Of a stretch of DNA of 64,000 nt, positions 1-7,926 are shown in pieces. The stretch covers positions 248,001-312,000 of the forward strand of contig OW818680.1 in NCBI GenBank assembly GCA_942493055.1. Direction: 5' to 3'. The notes under the pieces were generated by a model. That model was given only the letters and a program-made list of their open reading frames with translations. It was not told the DNA's origin and searched no databases. The DNA is from CAIZQW01 sp942493055. Lineage in GTDB: Bacteria; Verrucomicrobiota; Kiritimatiellia; RFP12; UBA1067. The position numbers and the translations under genes are program-made. Each line of letters opens with the position of its first letter. Position 1 is the first letter of the stretch.

Positions 1-1056
1 TTTAGTGCGGGTGGCGACATGGATGCCGCGATTCGCACCTATACGGACATCCAGACCAACGTCAGCCTCAAGGCGTATCACAGTGATGCCTTTATGGGCC
101 GTGGCAATGTCTATTACCGTCTCTATCGCTTTGATACCGCGATGAAGGATTTTGCAACGGTCGGTGAAGCTGACCAATCACGCCGGGATGAAGCCCGCCA
201 TGTGATTACACGCTGCCTCTACGCCTTGGGCCGTGACAAGGAAGCACAAGCTTCAGCCAAGGCGTTTATTGCGGCGTTTCCCGAATCTTCTCGCTTGCCG
301 GACATGATGCTCTGGATTGGGAAGTTTGATTTCAACCGCGGCAAATTTGCGGATGCCCGTAAGATGTTCATCGAGTATGTGACACGATGGCCCACCGCTG
401 AATGGGCGGATGCAGCTTTGCTCTGGGCCGCACGTGCTGCTGTTGATGATGCTGACTTCAAAAGTGCCGTCGAAGGGGTTGCCCGCCTTGTCCGTGAATA
501 TCCGAAAAGCGTTCGCATGACCGAGGCGCGCCTTGTCCAGGCCAGTGCGCTGATGGAGCTGGCGCGTTTTTCTGAGTCGGTCCTGCTGCTGGACCAAATC
601 ATTGCTACAGATCCCACAAGTGAATGGGCTGAAGAAGCGAAGCTCCGAAAAGGCGATTGCCTGTTCGCCATGGGCGCTGACAATTCTGATCGCTATCTGA
701 AGGCCCTGGTCACCTATCGTGAAGCCCTTCAGTATCCCACCCTCTCCGCCAGCCAGATCCTCCAGCTCAACTACAAGGCTGCACGTTGCCTGGAAAAACT
801 TAAACGTATCGACGAGGCCATCGACGCCTATTATTCTGATGTGGTGATCCGTTATCAAACCACGCATGCACAAGGGGTGTGGTATGATGATTCGGCCTCT
901 GGACTTTTTGTACGTGCGGCCTTTAATGTCGCAGACTTGTATGAGCAAAAAGGCCGTGCGAATGCAGCCATCAAGGTGCTCGCACGGATTCTGGAAACAG
1001 ACGTCCAGGGAAAAGATGAAGTTCGGGCTCGCATTGAGCGGCTTCGTAAAAAGTGA
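1..1056 (+). CDS. TPR-repeat protein, 5' end outside the window
   Basis: The frame is already open at base 1, so the gene probably begins upstream; the first ATG inside the window is at 19. The visible 350 or so residues are alpha-helical tetratricopeptide-like repeats of roughly 35-40 residues, with typical A/Y/G spacing and the pattern 'FNRGKFADARKMF' and 'YKAARCLEKLKRIDEAIDAY'. TPR arrays of this kind (YbgF/CpoB, BamD) mediate protein-protein contacts at the cell envelope. It sits just upstream of TolQ/TolR-like genes, as cpoB sits with tol-pal genes, so a periplasmic partner role for that complex is likely but inferred. Signal peptide and true start cannot be seen. Confidence 0.8.
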   Translation, partial: FSAGGDMDAAIRTYTDIQTNVSLKAYHSDAFMGRGNVYYRLYRFDTAMKDFATVGEADQSRRDEARHVITRCLYALGRDKEAQASAKAFIAAFPESSRLPDMMLWIGKFDFNRGKFADARKMFIEYVTRWPTAEWADAALLWAARAAVDDADFKSAVEGVARLVREYPKSVRMTEARLVQASALMELARFSESVLLLDQIIATDPTSEWAEEAKLRKGDCLFAMGADNSDRYLKALVTYREALQYPTLSASQILQLNYKAARCLEKLKRIDEAIDAYYSDVVIRYQTTHAQGVWYDDSASGLFVRAAFNVADLYEQKGRANAAIKVLARILETDVQGKDEVRARIERLRKK

Positions 1057-1058
1057 TG

Positions 1059-1076
1059 AGGAGGGGAACCCCTCCT
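1059..1076. other. Intercistronic G/C palindrome
   Basis: An 8-bp perfect inverted repeat with a 2-base centre (AGGAGGGG-AA-CCCCTCCT) lies between the TPR gene stop and the next start, just ahead of the AAAGGA ribosome-binding site at about 1079. There is no T-run, so it is not a standard terminator; it could stabilise mRNA or tune coupling between the two genes. Confidence 0.5.
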
Positions 1077-1091
1077 TGAAAGGAATGAAAC

Positions 1092-1730
1092 ATGGCCTCG
1101 TTGTTTCAATATGGTTTTGTCTTTTGGATTATCGTGATCCTGGGGGTTGATTCGTTTGTAACCTTCCTGACGCGCATGTTGCATCTGCGCCGCGCACAAA
1201 TCGATTATGCTGACTTCATCAAGGGGGTCTGCAATGTTCTGAAGAACGGGAATGTCGATGAAGCGATCATGATTTGTGAAGAGACCCCCGGACCGGTTGC
1301 GGCAGTGGTCCTGACGGCCATACGCCATCGCCATGCCGAAGGCGGTGCCTTGCGCGAAGCGGTCGACAATGCGGGCCGGGCGGAAATCTCGCGTATGGAA
1401 CGGCGACAGGCGGCCATTGCAATCACCTGCCAGATCGCCCCCCTGCTCGGCCTCCTCGGCACGTTGTTCGGCGTGCTTAAAATCGTCCAGGCTGCGCATG
1501 CGCAGGCCCCCCTGATCCAAAGCGTCGACTTGACCACAGGGCTCATGCAGGCGCTTGTATCAACAATTGCCGGCCTCTTAGTGGCAATCCCCTGCCATGC
1601 CATGTATGCGATTCTCATGGTCCGCATTGAACGCATCGTCATCGACATGGAGGCTGCTGCCGCTGAGATTGTTGCCTACTTGACGAGCCGTGACCCATCT
1701 CTGATCCTGAGGTCTACCGATGAAGAATAA
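1092..1730 (+). CDS. TolQ/ExbB/MotA-family proton channel protein
   Basis: 212 residues with the ExbB/TolQ layout: one membrane helix near the N-terminus (about residues 5-28), a cytoplasmic section, and two helices near the C-terminus (about 112-137 and 155-180). The segment APLLGLLGTLFGVLKI carries the family signature around the conserved G-L-x-G-T, and the last helix has the small residues (STIAGLLVAIP) typical of TolQ. Such proteins form pentamers that use the proton gradient with TolR/ExbD to drive a periplasmic partner. The start follows AAAGGAATG. The 3' end overlaps the next gene by 11 bases, so the two are probably coupled. Whether it belongs to a Tol or a Ton system cannot be decided from sequence. 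Confidence 0.88.
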   Translation: MASLFQYGFVFWIIVILGVDSFVTFLTRMLHLRRAQIDYADFIKGVCNVLKNGNVDEAIMICEETPGPVAAVVLTAIRHRHAEGGALREAVDNAGRAEISRMERRQAAIAITCQIAPLLGLLGTLFGVLKIVQAAHAQAPLIQSVDLTTGLMQALVSTIAGLLVAIPCHAMYAILMVRIERIVIDMEAAAAEIVAYLTSRDPSLILRSTDEE

Positions 1731-2214
1731 TGATCCCATAAGCTGGGTGCAAAGCATCCGCCTCCATCGTGGCGTGAACCGTTTTGGCGGTCCATGGGCC
1801 CAGGCTATTCTTTTTTCAGTCCCCTGGATCAACACGCTCATCCTGATTGTACTCCTCTATCTGTATCATGAACGGATTGCTGTTTCGCCAGGCATCGTCT
1901 TCGATTTGCCCGAGACGCCCCTACGCGATGGTTCTCACACCGGTTTAACAGCCTTGATGTTTGCTGTCACGCATGAATCCATGGCGCGGGAGGAAGCGCT
2001 GGTTTTCTTTGATGACGCCCGGTATGTGGTTCAGGATAGCGAACAGATGTCGAAGCTCACAGATCAAATCCGATTACGCATGAAGAGCGCAACCAGCAGA
2101 GATTTCTTGCTGCTCGCGGACAAGCGTGTCTCCCATGGCGATATTATGCGCTTTGTCACCATTTTGTGCAATGCGGGTGTTTCAAAAGTGAATGTTGCAG
2201 AGAAACCTGATTAG
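1720..2214 (+). CDS. TolR/ExbD-like membrane protein lacking the usual membrane Asp
   Basis: 164 residues with one N-terminal membrane helix (about 27-48) and a periplasmic domain of about 110 residues. Position after TolQ/ExbB, single-helix topology and the C-terminal phrase 'LLLADKRVSHGDIMRFVTILCNAG' (matching the D-x-x-x-x-x-G-x-x-x-x-x-L part of ExbD/TolR) support the family. ExbD/TolR proteins normally carry P-[FL]-[IVT]-D at the start of the helix, the Asp being the proton carrier. Here the same place reads V-P-W-I-N-T-L, with Asn for Asp. The protein may therefore not conduct protons normally, or another residue may take over. It overlaps the upstream gene and is followed directly by a TonB-like gene. 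Confidence 0.75.
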   Translation: MKNNDPISWVQSIRLHRGVNRFGGPWAQAILFSVPWINTLILIVLLYLYHERIAVSPGIVFDLPETPLRDGSHTGLTALMFAVTHESMAREEALVFFDDARYVVQDSEQMSKLTDQIRLRMKSATSRDFLLLADKRVSHGDIMRFVTILCNAGVSKVNVAEKPD

Positions 2215-2215
2215 T

Positions 2216-2950
2216 ATGTCGAGCCCTATGACACAGACGATGACGAAGATCTACAAGCAGAAACCGGTCTTTTATTTGTGGCCGGTCGGGGTCATCATTT
2301 CACTTGTCACTGCACTCTGGGCTCAATTCCCCCTGGATCTCAAACTTCAGTCCGTCCCTTCAGCTTCCCCCGTGCAACGGTCATTGCCCTACGTCGCGTA
2401 TATCACCATCGACGCAGGAAGTGTCAATCAGCTTGTGAAGCGTGCGGCATCTGAATGGATGCTCGGGGCTGGCGCGAAGGAGAAGCGACGCTCGCGGGGG
2501 CTTGATCTGACCACGTTAGAGGCCAGCCTGGAAGCCCCTCCCCCGATCTATCTGGACAAGGGAACTGTCATACCTGCCAAATGGATGCCTGAACATATTG
2601 CACAACTCCCTGTTGATACGCCAACAATTCCAGTCCCAGAGCGCGCATCCCTGAACACCCCTCAGAAGGTTCTTCCCCAACGCACAATTTTTAATGTTCG
2701 CCTCTCCTCGACATTGCTGGCTGCTCAGTATCAATCCCACGTTCTCAAGGACGTTTTAAAAGCGCTGTCGTCTCCCTCGGGGCAGTGCCGCTTTTATTTA
2801 GAAAGTGATGCGTCCGGTGCTGTCGAACATATTTTGCGCTTGTCTCCGGCAACCCCGGACGCCTCGATTTTTGAGCGGGCACTGATGCTAGGCAAAACAA
2901 AAAAGAAGGCCTCTGGCTGGGTCGATATTGAATGGATGGTCAAAAAATGA
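2216..2950 (+). CDS. TonB-like periplasm-spanning protein (tentative)
   Basis: About 244 residues from the ATG at 2216, one base after the previous stop; an in-frame ATG at 2192 lies inside the previous gene and is less likely. A short cytoplasmic N-terminus is followed by one membrane helix (VFYLWPVGVIISLVTALWA), a proline-rich middle (PPPIYLDKGTVIPAKWMP...PTIPVPERA) and a C-terminal domain of about 90 residues with 'GAVEHILRLSPATPDASIFE', resembling the G-x-V...S...F/LD-x-A layout of TonB C-terminal domains. Placement after the channel pair suggests an energy transducer to the outer membrane. Similarity is weak, so the function is inferred from architecture and context. Confidence 0.6.
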   Translation: MSSPMTQTMTKIYKQKPVFYLWPVGVIISLVTALWAQFPLDLKLQSVPSASPVQRSLPYVAYITIDAGSVNQLVKRAASEWMLGAGAKEKRRSRGLDLTTLEASLEAPPPIYLDKGTVIPAKWMPEHIAQLPVDTPTIPVPERASLNTPQKVLPQRTIFNVRLSSTLLAAQYQSHVLKDVLKALSSPSGQCRFYLESDASGAVEHILRLSPATPDASIFERALMLGKTKKKASGWVDIEWMVKK

Positions 2951-4083
2951 AGTCGCCTCATTGGATCACCCTTCTCGGAATGACGCTCGTGCTGGTCGCG
3001 GCTTTGGCCCTCTATACGGTTTTTAATAGGCCCCCGTCCCTTCCGGTGCCCGCTCCTGTGAGCGAGGCGAAGCCCCTCCCCGCTCCCCAAGCCCCCAAAA
3101 CACCGATCCTCTGGCGTACCCCTATTTCGTCTACCGCAAACACCCCGAGCCCCCTGGCCTGTGGCTGGTTGATAACCGACAGCAACGGACAGCTCCTTGC
3201 GCTTTCAGGAAAAGGGCAGATGCGCTGGCAGGCCTCCTATTCAAATCGTGTCTGGCAGGCAGCGACCGCTGTTGATGACGAGACGGTTTGCGCTGTCACA
3301 CAAAAGGGAGAACTCTTCCTCTTGGATCTCGCCGCTGGCGCGGTGAAGTGGTCAAAAGAGACTGGCCTCTCGAGCCCGCATCCGCCCCTCATTGAGATGC
3401 TGGAACAAGAACGTGTCATTATTTTGCTGTCACAGGAGGACGGGACACTCGCGTGCGTCAACGCATCCGACGGTCAGATCCGTTGGCGCAGCCCTGCTAC
3501 CAATCGCTCTGATGGCCCTCCGGCCCGTTGCGGTTCGTTTATTGCCTACGGGAATTGTGATGCGGCTGTGCATCTCTTCTCCCTGGCGACTGGCGAGTTG
3601 AAGGGCTCCATTCCCTTGGCGGACGATGAACAAGTCGCAGGGGCTGTCTTGCCGCTCCCCAATGACAAATTGCTGGTCGGCACGCGTACGGGGAAATTGG
3701 CAATGCTCGATATCAAACGTATGCTCTGCACCTCGCGTGCAACAGTCTCGGATACGGAAGCTTTTGCCACACCGACGCTGCTTGCGACGAACCGGGTCTT
3801 TATGCCGGCCTCAGAAGGGCGCATGACCTTTTGGCGAATCGAGGGCGATCAACTCGTTGCTGAGGAGCACATTCAGCTCGCCGCCTCCTTTGATGAGACG
3901 GCTGTTCTTGACACGGTCTTCTGGACCATTGCCAATCGTTCCGTACAGGCTGTACGTTTAACAGCCCCCTCCGAACGCTTGCAGTTTAAGCTGGGTGATG
4001 ACCTCCGTGGCCTTTCGCCGGGCTGCTTCGGAAAAGCCGTGATCATTTCAGATGGCGAACTTATGTGTGTGAAAGGATTTTGA
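2947..4083 (+). CDS. Membrane-anchored PQQ-type beta-propeller protein
   Basis: 378 residues from the ATG at 2947, which overlaps the previous stop as ATGA; an ATG at 2932 in the same frame would add five residues. The N-terminus is a single membrane anchor (WITLLGMTLVLVAALALYTVF), then a proline-rich linker, then WD/PQQ-like blades recognisable by W-x-x-x-x-[ST] and 'GELFLLDLAAGAVKWS', 'GTLACVNASDGQIRWRS', 'AVHLFSLATGELKGS' and 'GKLAMLDIKRM'. This is the BamB/PQQ-repeat fold, usually a scaffold for envelope complexes rather than an enzyme. No PQQ-dehydrogenase active-site residues are evident. It is probably the outward-facing scaffold of the Tol/Ton-like cluster. Confidence 0.8.
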   Translation: MKSPHWITLLGMTLVLVAALALYTVFNRPPSLPVPAPVSEAKPLPAPQAPKTPILWRTPISSTANTPSPLACGWLITDSNGQLLALSGKGQMRWQASYSNRVWQAATAVDDETVCAVTQKGELFLLDLAAGAVKWSKETGLSSPHPPLIEMLEQERVIILLSQEDGTLACVNASDGQIRWRSPATNRSDGPPARCGSFIAYGNCDAAVHLFSLATGELKGSIPLADDEQVAGAVLPLPNDKLLVGTRTGKLAMLDIKRMLCTSRATVSDTEAFATPTLLATNRVFMPASEGRMTFWRIEGDQLVAEEHIQLAASFDETAVLDTVFWTIANRSVQAVRLTAPSERLQFKLGDDLRGLSPGCFGKAVIISDGELMCVKGF

Positions 4084-4085
4084 CC

Positions 4086-4778
4086 ATGAACGCTCCAGGC
4101 GGTGCAGATATATTGCTCTCTCAGGTCTTCCGAACCTTTTCCCCTGCCAATACGGCGCCGACCGTTGTTTTGCGTGGCGTTGATCTGCATGTCAAGTCAG
4201 GCGAAACGATCGCGATTACAGGGGCGTCGGGTTCAGGAAAAACAACACTCTTGCAGATTATCGGGACCCTGGATACGGCTGATTCAGGTGACGTGCGTGT
4301 CAATGGACGTGAACTCTGTTCCTTGGATGAGGAGGCTCGCGCAGCCTTCCGGAATCGAGAGATTGGCTTTGTCTTTCAATCCCATCACTTGCTGCCCCAA
4401 CTGACGGCCTTGGAAAATATTCTTGTGCCGACCTGGGCCACGCATGCGTCGCACGCGCAGGAGTATCGGGCGCGCGCAGCAGCGTTGCTGGAGCGCATCG
4501 GGTTAGCGGACCGCAGCACGCACTTCCCCAGTCAGCTCTCAGGAGGGGAACGCCAACGCATCGCACTTGCACGCGCACTTATCATGAAGCCCTGCCTGCT
4601 CCTCGCAGATGAGCCCACTGGGGCGCTAGACTACGATAAGGCGCAACAGCTGATCGACCTTCTGCTTGAACTCAATCGCGATGAAGGCGCAACCTTGCTC
4701 CTGGTGACGCATTCAAAAGATTGCGCAGCGCGCATGTCGCGACAGGTTGAACTTCGAAATGGAATCATTACGACATAA
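4086..4778 (+). CDS. LolD-like ABC transporter ATP-binding protein
   Basis: About 230 residues; the start at 4086 lies two bases after the previous stop. Complete ABC ATPase motifs: Walker A GASGSGKTT, Q-loop in 'FVFQSHHLLPQLTALEN', signature LSGGERQ, Walker B LLLADEPTGALD, H-loop 'LLVTHS'. The 'PTGALD' Walker B and the short single-domain form are typical of the LolD/MacB/FtsE branch, which partners with FtsX-like permeases in lipoprotein release or envelope remodelling. No permease gene is adjacent, so the partner is elsewhere or replaced by the upstream membrane proteins. The gene closes the envelope cluster. Confidence 0.85.
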   Translation: MNAPGGADILLSQVFRTFSPANTAPTVVLRGVDLHVKSGETIAITGASGSGKTTLLQIIGTLDTADSGDVRVNGRELCSLDEEARAAFRNREIGFVFQSHHLLPQLTALENILVPTWATHASHAQEYRARAAALLERIGLADRSTHFPSQLSGGERQRIALARALIMKPCLLLADEPTGALDYDKAQQLIDLLLELNRDEGATLLLVTHSKDCAARMSRQVELRNGIITT

Positions 4779-4802
4779 ACAATAAGAATAAGGAACAGAA
4801 AG

Positions 4803-5375
4803 ATGAATGAATCAGATATTCTAAAAATGCTTGCAGACACCGGTGCCCTGCTGACAGGTCATTTCGAGTTGCGTTCGGGACTCCACAGCAATCGCTTTTT
4901 TCAATGTGCTAATGTCTTACGCTATCCTCGGATTGCGGGCCTGCTTTGTGACGAACTCGTCAAGCGGATGAACGCTGAAATGAGTGTCGGAAAGGTCGAT
5001 GGTGTCATCTCCCCGGCTCTCGGAGGCATTTTAGTTGGACACGAAGTTGCGCGTGCCATGGATGTGAAATGCGTGTTTGCTGAAAAGCAAGACAACAAGC
5101 TTGTCATGCGCCGGTTCGCTCTGAAGCCCGGCGAGCGCTATGTCGTTGCAGAGGACGTCATCACACGCGGTGGACGCGTCCAGGAGACCATTGATATTGT
5201 GAAGGCCGCTGGCGCTGAAGTGGTCGCCGTCCTCGTCCTGGTGGACCGCAGCGCAGGCCAGGCTTCCTTCGGATATCCTACACTCTCCTTGCTGAAGATG
5301 GCCCCGGAAGTCTGGGAGCCTGCGCACTGCCCGCTTTGCGCGACGAAGACACCCTTCGTGCATCCCGGCTCCTAG
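4803..5375 (+). CDS. pyrE: Orotate phosphoribosyltransferase
   Basis: 190 residues, the normal PyrE length. It converts orotate and PRPP to orotidine 5'-phosphate in pyrimidine synthesis in the cytoplasm. The PRPP-binding loop is clear in VVAEDVITRGGRVQETID, and 'SPALGGILVGHEVARAM' is the typical mid-section. The C-terminus CPLCATKTPFVHPGS matches the PyrE subgroup ending in C-x-x-C...H/P-G-S. A 24-base gap separates it from the ABC gene; the ribosome-binding site is AAGGAACAG. It converges on rnc with only five bases between the two stop codons. Confidence 0.93.
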   Translation: MNESDILKMLADTGALLTGHFELRSGLHSNRFFQCANVLRYPRIAGLLCDELVKRMNAEMSVGKVDGVISPALGGILVGHEVARAMDVKCVFAEKQDNKLVMRRFALKPGERYVVAEDVITRGGRVQETIDIVKAAGAEVVAVLVLVDRSAGQASFGYPTLSLLKMAPEVWEPAHCPLCATKTPFVHPGS

Positions 5376-5380
5376 GCGCC

Positions 5381-6097
5381 TCAGCCAATATCGTGCATGG
5401 ACAGAATGCCGAGCAGATGCCGAGCAGCATCTGCCTCGGCTGTTCGTTTGGAGCGTCCAGTGCCTGTGGCCTCATAGCCCCCCTCCACGCTCACACGAAC
5501 CGTATAAAAAGGCTCATGATCAGGCCCTGTCGTATCCGTCGTCTCATAGACCGGCGAAGCCGTCCACGCGCGATGTTGGCAGATGGCCTGCAAGTAGCCC
5601 TTCGGATTATTCTCCCAATGATTCGCCGGCGTGTCATCAAGATGCCGCTCCAGAATGGTGCGGAAGATTTGTGAGACCGCCGGCAGACCGCCGTCACACC
5701 AGGCTGCGCCAAAGATCGCCTCCATGCCGTCTGCCAGCAATTTTTCTTTATCAGCCCCCCCTGTCGTCTCATCGCTGAGCCCGATACGCATATAGGAACC
5801 CAGGCCGATGGCGCGCGCTGACATGGCGAGTGCACGGCCGCTCGCAAGATGGCTGCGCTGAATCGTCAGCATCCCCTCTGCATGCTGATCATACTTTTGA
5901 TAGACATGCTCAGCTGCCAGTAAGCCCAGGACTGCATCGCCCAGAAATTCAAGCCGTTGATTATCGGAATGCTGGCAAAGGCCATGCGTCGCACGATAGG
6001 AGGGCGCTGTCAAAGCGCGCTTGAGCAATGCTTTATCAACAAAGGTATACCCGATCCGCTCTTCAAGCGTCACGAGATTGTCTTCCGTTTCATTCAT
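5381..6097 (-). CDS. rnc: Ribonuclease III
   Basis: 238 residues. Cuts double-stranded RNA in rRNA and mRNA processing. The catalytic signature is complete (QRLEFLGDAVLGLLAAEH), with the second acidic cluster in 'KEKLLADGMEAIFGA'. The C-terminal third (about 165-235) is a double-stranded-RNA-binding domain: 'NPKGYLQAICQHRAW' and 'GRSKRTAEADAARHLL'. The start ATG overlaps the end of the cyclase gene upstream by 8 bases, suggesting the two are cotranscribed. Confidence 0.95.
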   Translation of the reverse strand: MNETEDNLVTLEERIGYTFVDKALLKRALTAPSYRATHGLCQHSDNQRLEFLGDAVLGLLAAEHVYQKYDQHAEGMLTIQRSHLASGRALAMSARAIGLGSYMRIGLSDETTGGADKEKLLADGMEAIFGAAWCDGGLPAVSQIFRTILERHLDDTPANHWENNPKGYLQAICQHRAWTASPVYETTDTTGPDHEPFYTVRVSVEGGYEATGTGRSKRTAEADAARHLLGILSMHDIG

Positions 6098-7850
6098 GAC
6101 TGACGTTTCCGGCTAATGCCTCTAAAGTCCATGACAAAGCATACATTTTTTCATGATACCAAAGCAATGAGAAATAGAGACCAATTGGCGCGGGCTCAGG
6201 ATTGAGCCCCTGCTTGACCAGCCACGCGCATCCGCGCTGAACAGCTTCGCGAGAGGAAAGCTCCGCTTGCCCCAATGCCATGACAGCTAAAGCGGTCTCT
6301 TCGCTTGTGCCACGCGTGCCGGCCCCCCAGGAGCCGTCAGCCTGTTGCTGCCCGCGAAGCCACTCGAACCCCTTGGAGAGCATCGGAGCTAACCCAGGGG
6401 CTGTAGCGCCCTTCTGCGTGGCTTGCTGGAGCGCATCGACGACACGTGCGGTCCCGACCACTGGATTGAGCCCGCCCGGGGACTCTTGATGTCCAAACCA
6501 CAAGGGGAGCCAGCTTCCATCCTCTTGCTGTGTCTGCTTCAGGTAGCGGATCAGCCGATTCAACGTCTGTTCATATTGCGGGAAGTGCTCACGCCACACC
6601 GTGAACGCCAGCAGTGCATGCGCAGAGATGTCAGGGCAACTCTGGTCAAAGGGGAGACGTCCCCAGCCTTTGCAAAAGGTGGGCATCCCGCCATCTTGAT
6701 TTTGCAACCGTTGCAACCAGCGAAGACCTGCGCCAACACCATCTGACATCGAAATATTCACGCCCTGCTGCTGCAAATGATAGAGCGCAAGAAGTGCCCC
6801 GCTCGTGTCATCAGCATCGGGAACACCCCCGGCACAATCGGTCCAGGCCCATCCTCCGGGTTCTGCACCTGTATACGGATGAACTTTTCTTTGCTGCTTC
6901 GAGAGAATCCATTGCGCCAGTTTCCGTCGGTCGTCCAGCGAAACCATCTGAAGATCATCACCCTTTTTGAATAGCGCGCGTGTTGCCAGAGAGGTCACCC
7001 AGATTCGCAGATTGGTATCAATCGGATAACTTCCGTCCGGACGATAGGATGCGCGTAAAAACGCGTTTGCCCGGAGAACGACGGGATGAGCGCCGTAGCC
7101 GATTTTTGACAGGGCAAGCGAGACAAAAGCCGTCAGCGGCGCGGCATCGAGAAAGCCTCCGTGAGAAGGCTGAAGCTGCTCCAGCTTATTCAATAGCGGT
7201 TTTGCAAAACGCTCAGACCACGGATGTGCTTTTTGTGAAACGGATACACAGACACTGCGGCATAATCCGATCGCAATCAATGCCGGCAGGGCATAACTCA
7301 CAACTTGCAGATGAAGGAAGCGATAGATCGACGCAGGTAGAAATGCCATCATAAAAGGGAGCGACGGGATGGAGGGCCATACCTGATCATCCTCCCCGCA
7401 GATCGCGAGGAAGGTTAGAATCGGGATCGCGAACGTACGGTCATTCCGATAGATTTTCGTGAGCGCCACGATGATCTTGGAAAACTCCATGCCACCTGTT
7501 CGCGCGACAACCCACTCGGTTGAGCGCTGAATGGCTGGCCCTAAAGCAACATCGTTGTGTTGTCGTGCAAAGGCGCACAAGGCAGCCCGCGCAATCAGTG
7601 TCGTGCTCAAATTCGATTGACTGGACGGCGTATCCCCCCACCCCCCGTCTACGTTCTGCGTCGTTTGCAACCAGCCGACAGAAGTGAGTGTTTCCTGCGC
7701 CGTTTGCACACCCGTTAAGGCGACCAGTGCGAGCGCTGTACTCAAGGCACTTGACGAGAGTTCACCGGTCCATACACCGGTGGCGTCATCTCGTAAGCTC
7801 AACACCTTGTTGCGTAAGGCGTGGACAAACTGTTGCTGTTCATCATTCAT
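6090..7850 (-). CDS. Squalene-hopene-cyclase-like class II terpene cyclase
   Basis: 586 residues, slightly shorter than typical squalene-hopene cyclase (about 630). The protonating Asp motif D-A-D-D-T-S is at about 345-350, matching D-x-D-D-T-A of the family. QW repeats are present: QNVDGGWGDT (65-74), QNQDGGMP, QQEDGSWLPLW and QQADGSWGAG. These enzymes fold into an alpha/alpha double barrel on the membrane and cyclise squalene or related polyprenes to hopanoids; the exact substrate cannot be read. No upstream squalene-synthesis genes are in view. The start codon follows directly on a hairpin plus T-run with no visible Shine-Dalgarno, which is odd. Confidence 0.85.
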   Translation of the reverse strand: MNDEQQQFVHALRNKVLSLRDDATGVWTGELSSSALSTALALVALTGVQTAQETLTSVGWLQTTQNVDGGWGDTPSSQSNLSTTLIARAALCAFARQHNDVALGPAIQRSTEWVVARTGGMEFSKIIVALTKIYRNDRTFAIPILTFLAICGEDDQVWPSIPSLPFMMAFLPASIYRFLHLQVVSYALPALIAIGLCRSVCVSVSQKAHPWSERFAKPLLNKLEQLQPSHGGFLDAAPLTAFVSLALSKIGYGAHPVVLRANAFLRASYRPDGSYPIDTNLRIWVTSLATRALFKKGDDLQMVSLDDRRKLAQWILSKQQRKVHPYTGAEPGGWAWTDCAGGVPDADDTSGALLALYHLQQQGVNISMSDGVGAGLRWLQRLQNQDGGMPTFCKGWGRLPFDQSCPDISAHALLAFTVWREHFPQYEQTLNRLIRYLKQTQQEDGSWLPLWFGHQESPGGLNPVVGTARVVDALQQATQKGATAPGLAPMLSKGFEWLRGQQQADGSWGAGTRGTSEETALAVMALGQAELSSREAVQRGCAWLVKQGLNPEPAPIGLYFSLLWYHEKMYALSWTLEALAGNVSHE

Positions 7851-7851
7851 A

Positions 7852-7889
7852 AAAAATGAAGATCGATAGTAGCGAAACTATCGATCTTC
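7852..7889 (-). terminator. Hairpin terminator after trpB, abutting the cyclase start codon
   Basis: A perfect 13-bp stem (7858-7870 with 7877-7889) and a 6-base loop. Read on the minus strand it is followed by A-T6 (7857-7852) and then immediately by the cyclase ATG at 7850. It is 37 bases past the trpB stop. Form and place fit a rho-independent terminator or attenuator. Confidence 0.8.
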
Positions 7890-7926
7890 GAACAGTCTTT
7901 TTTATTCAAGGACTTGGAATTTCAGC

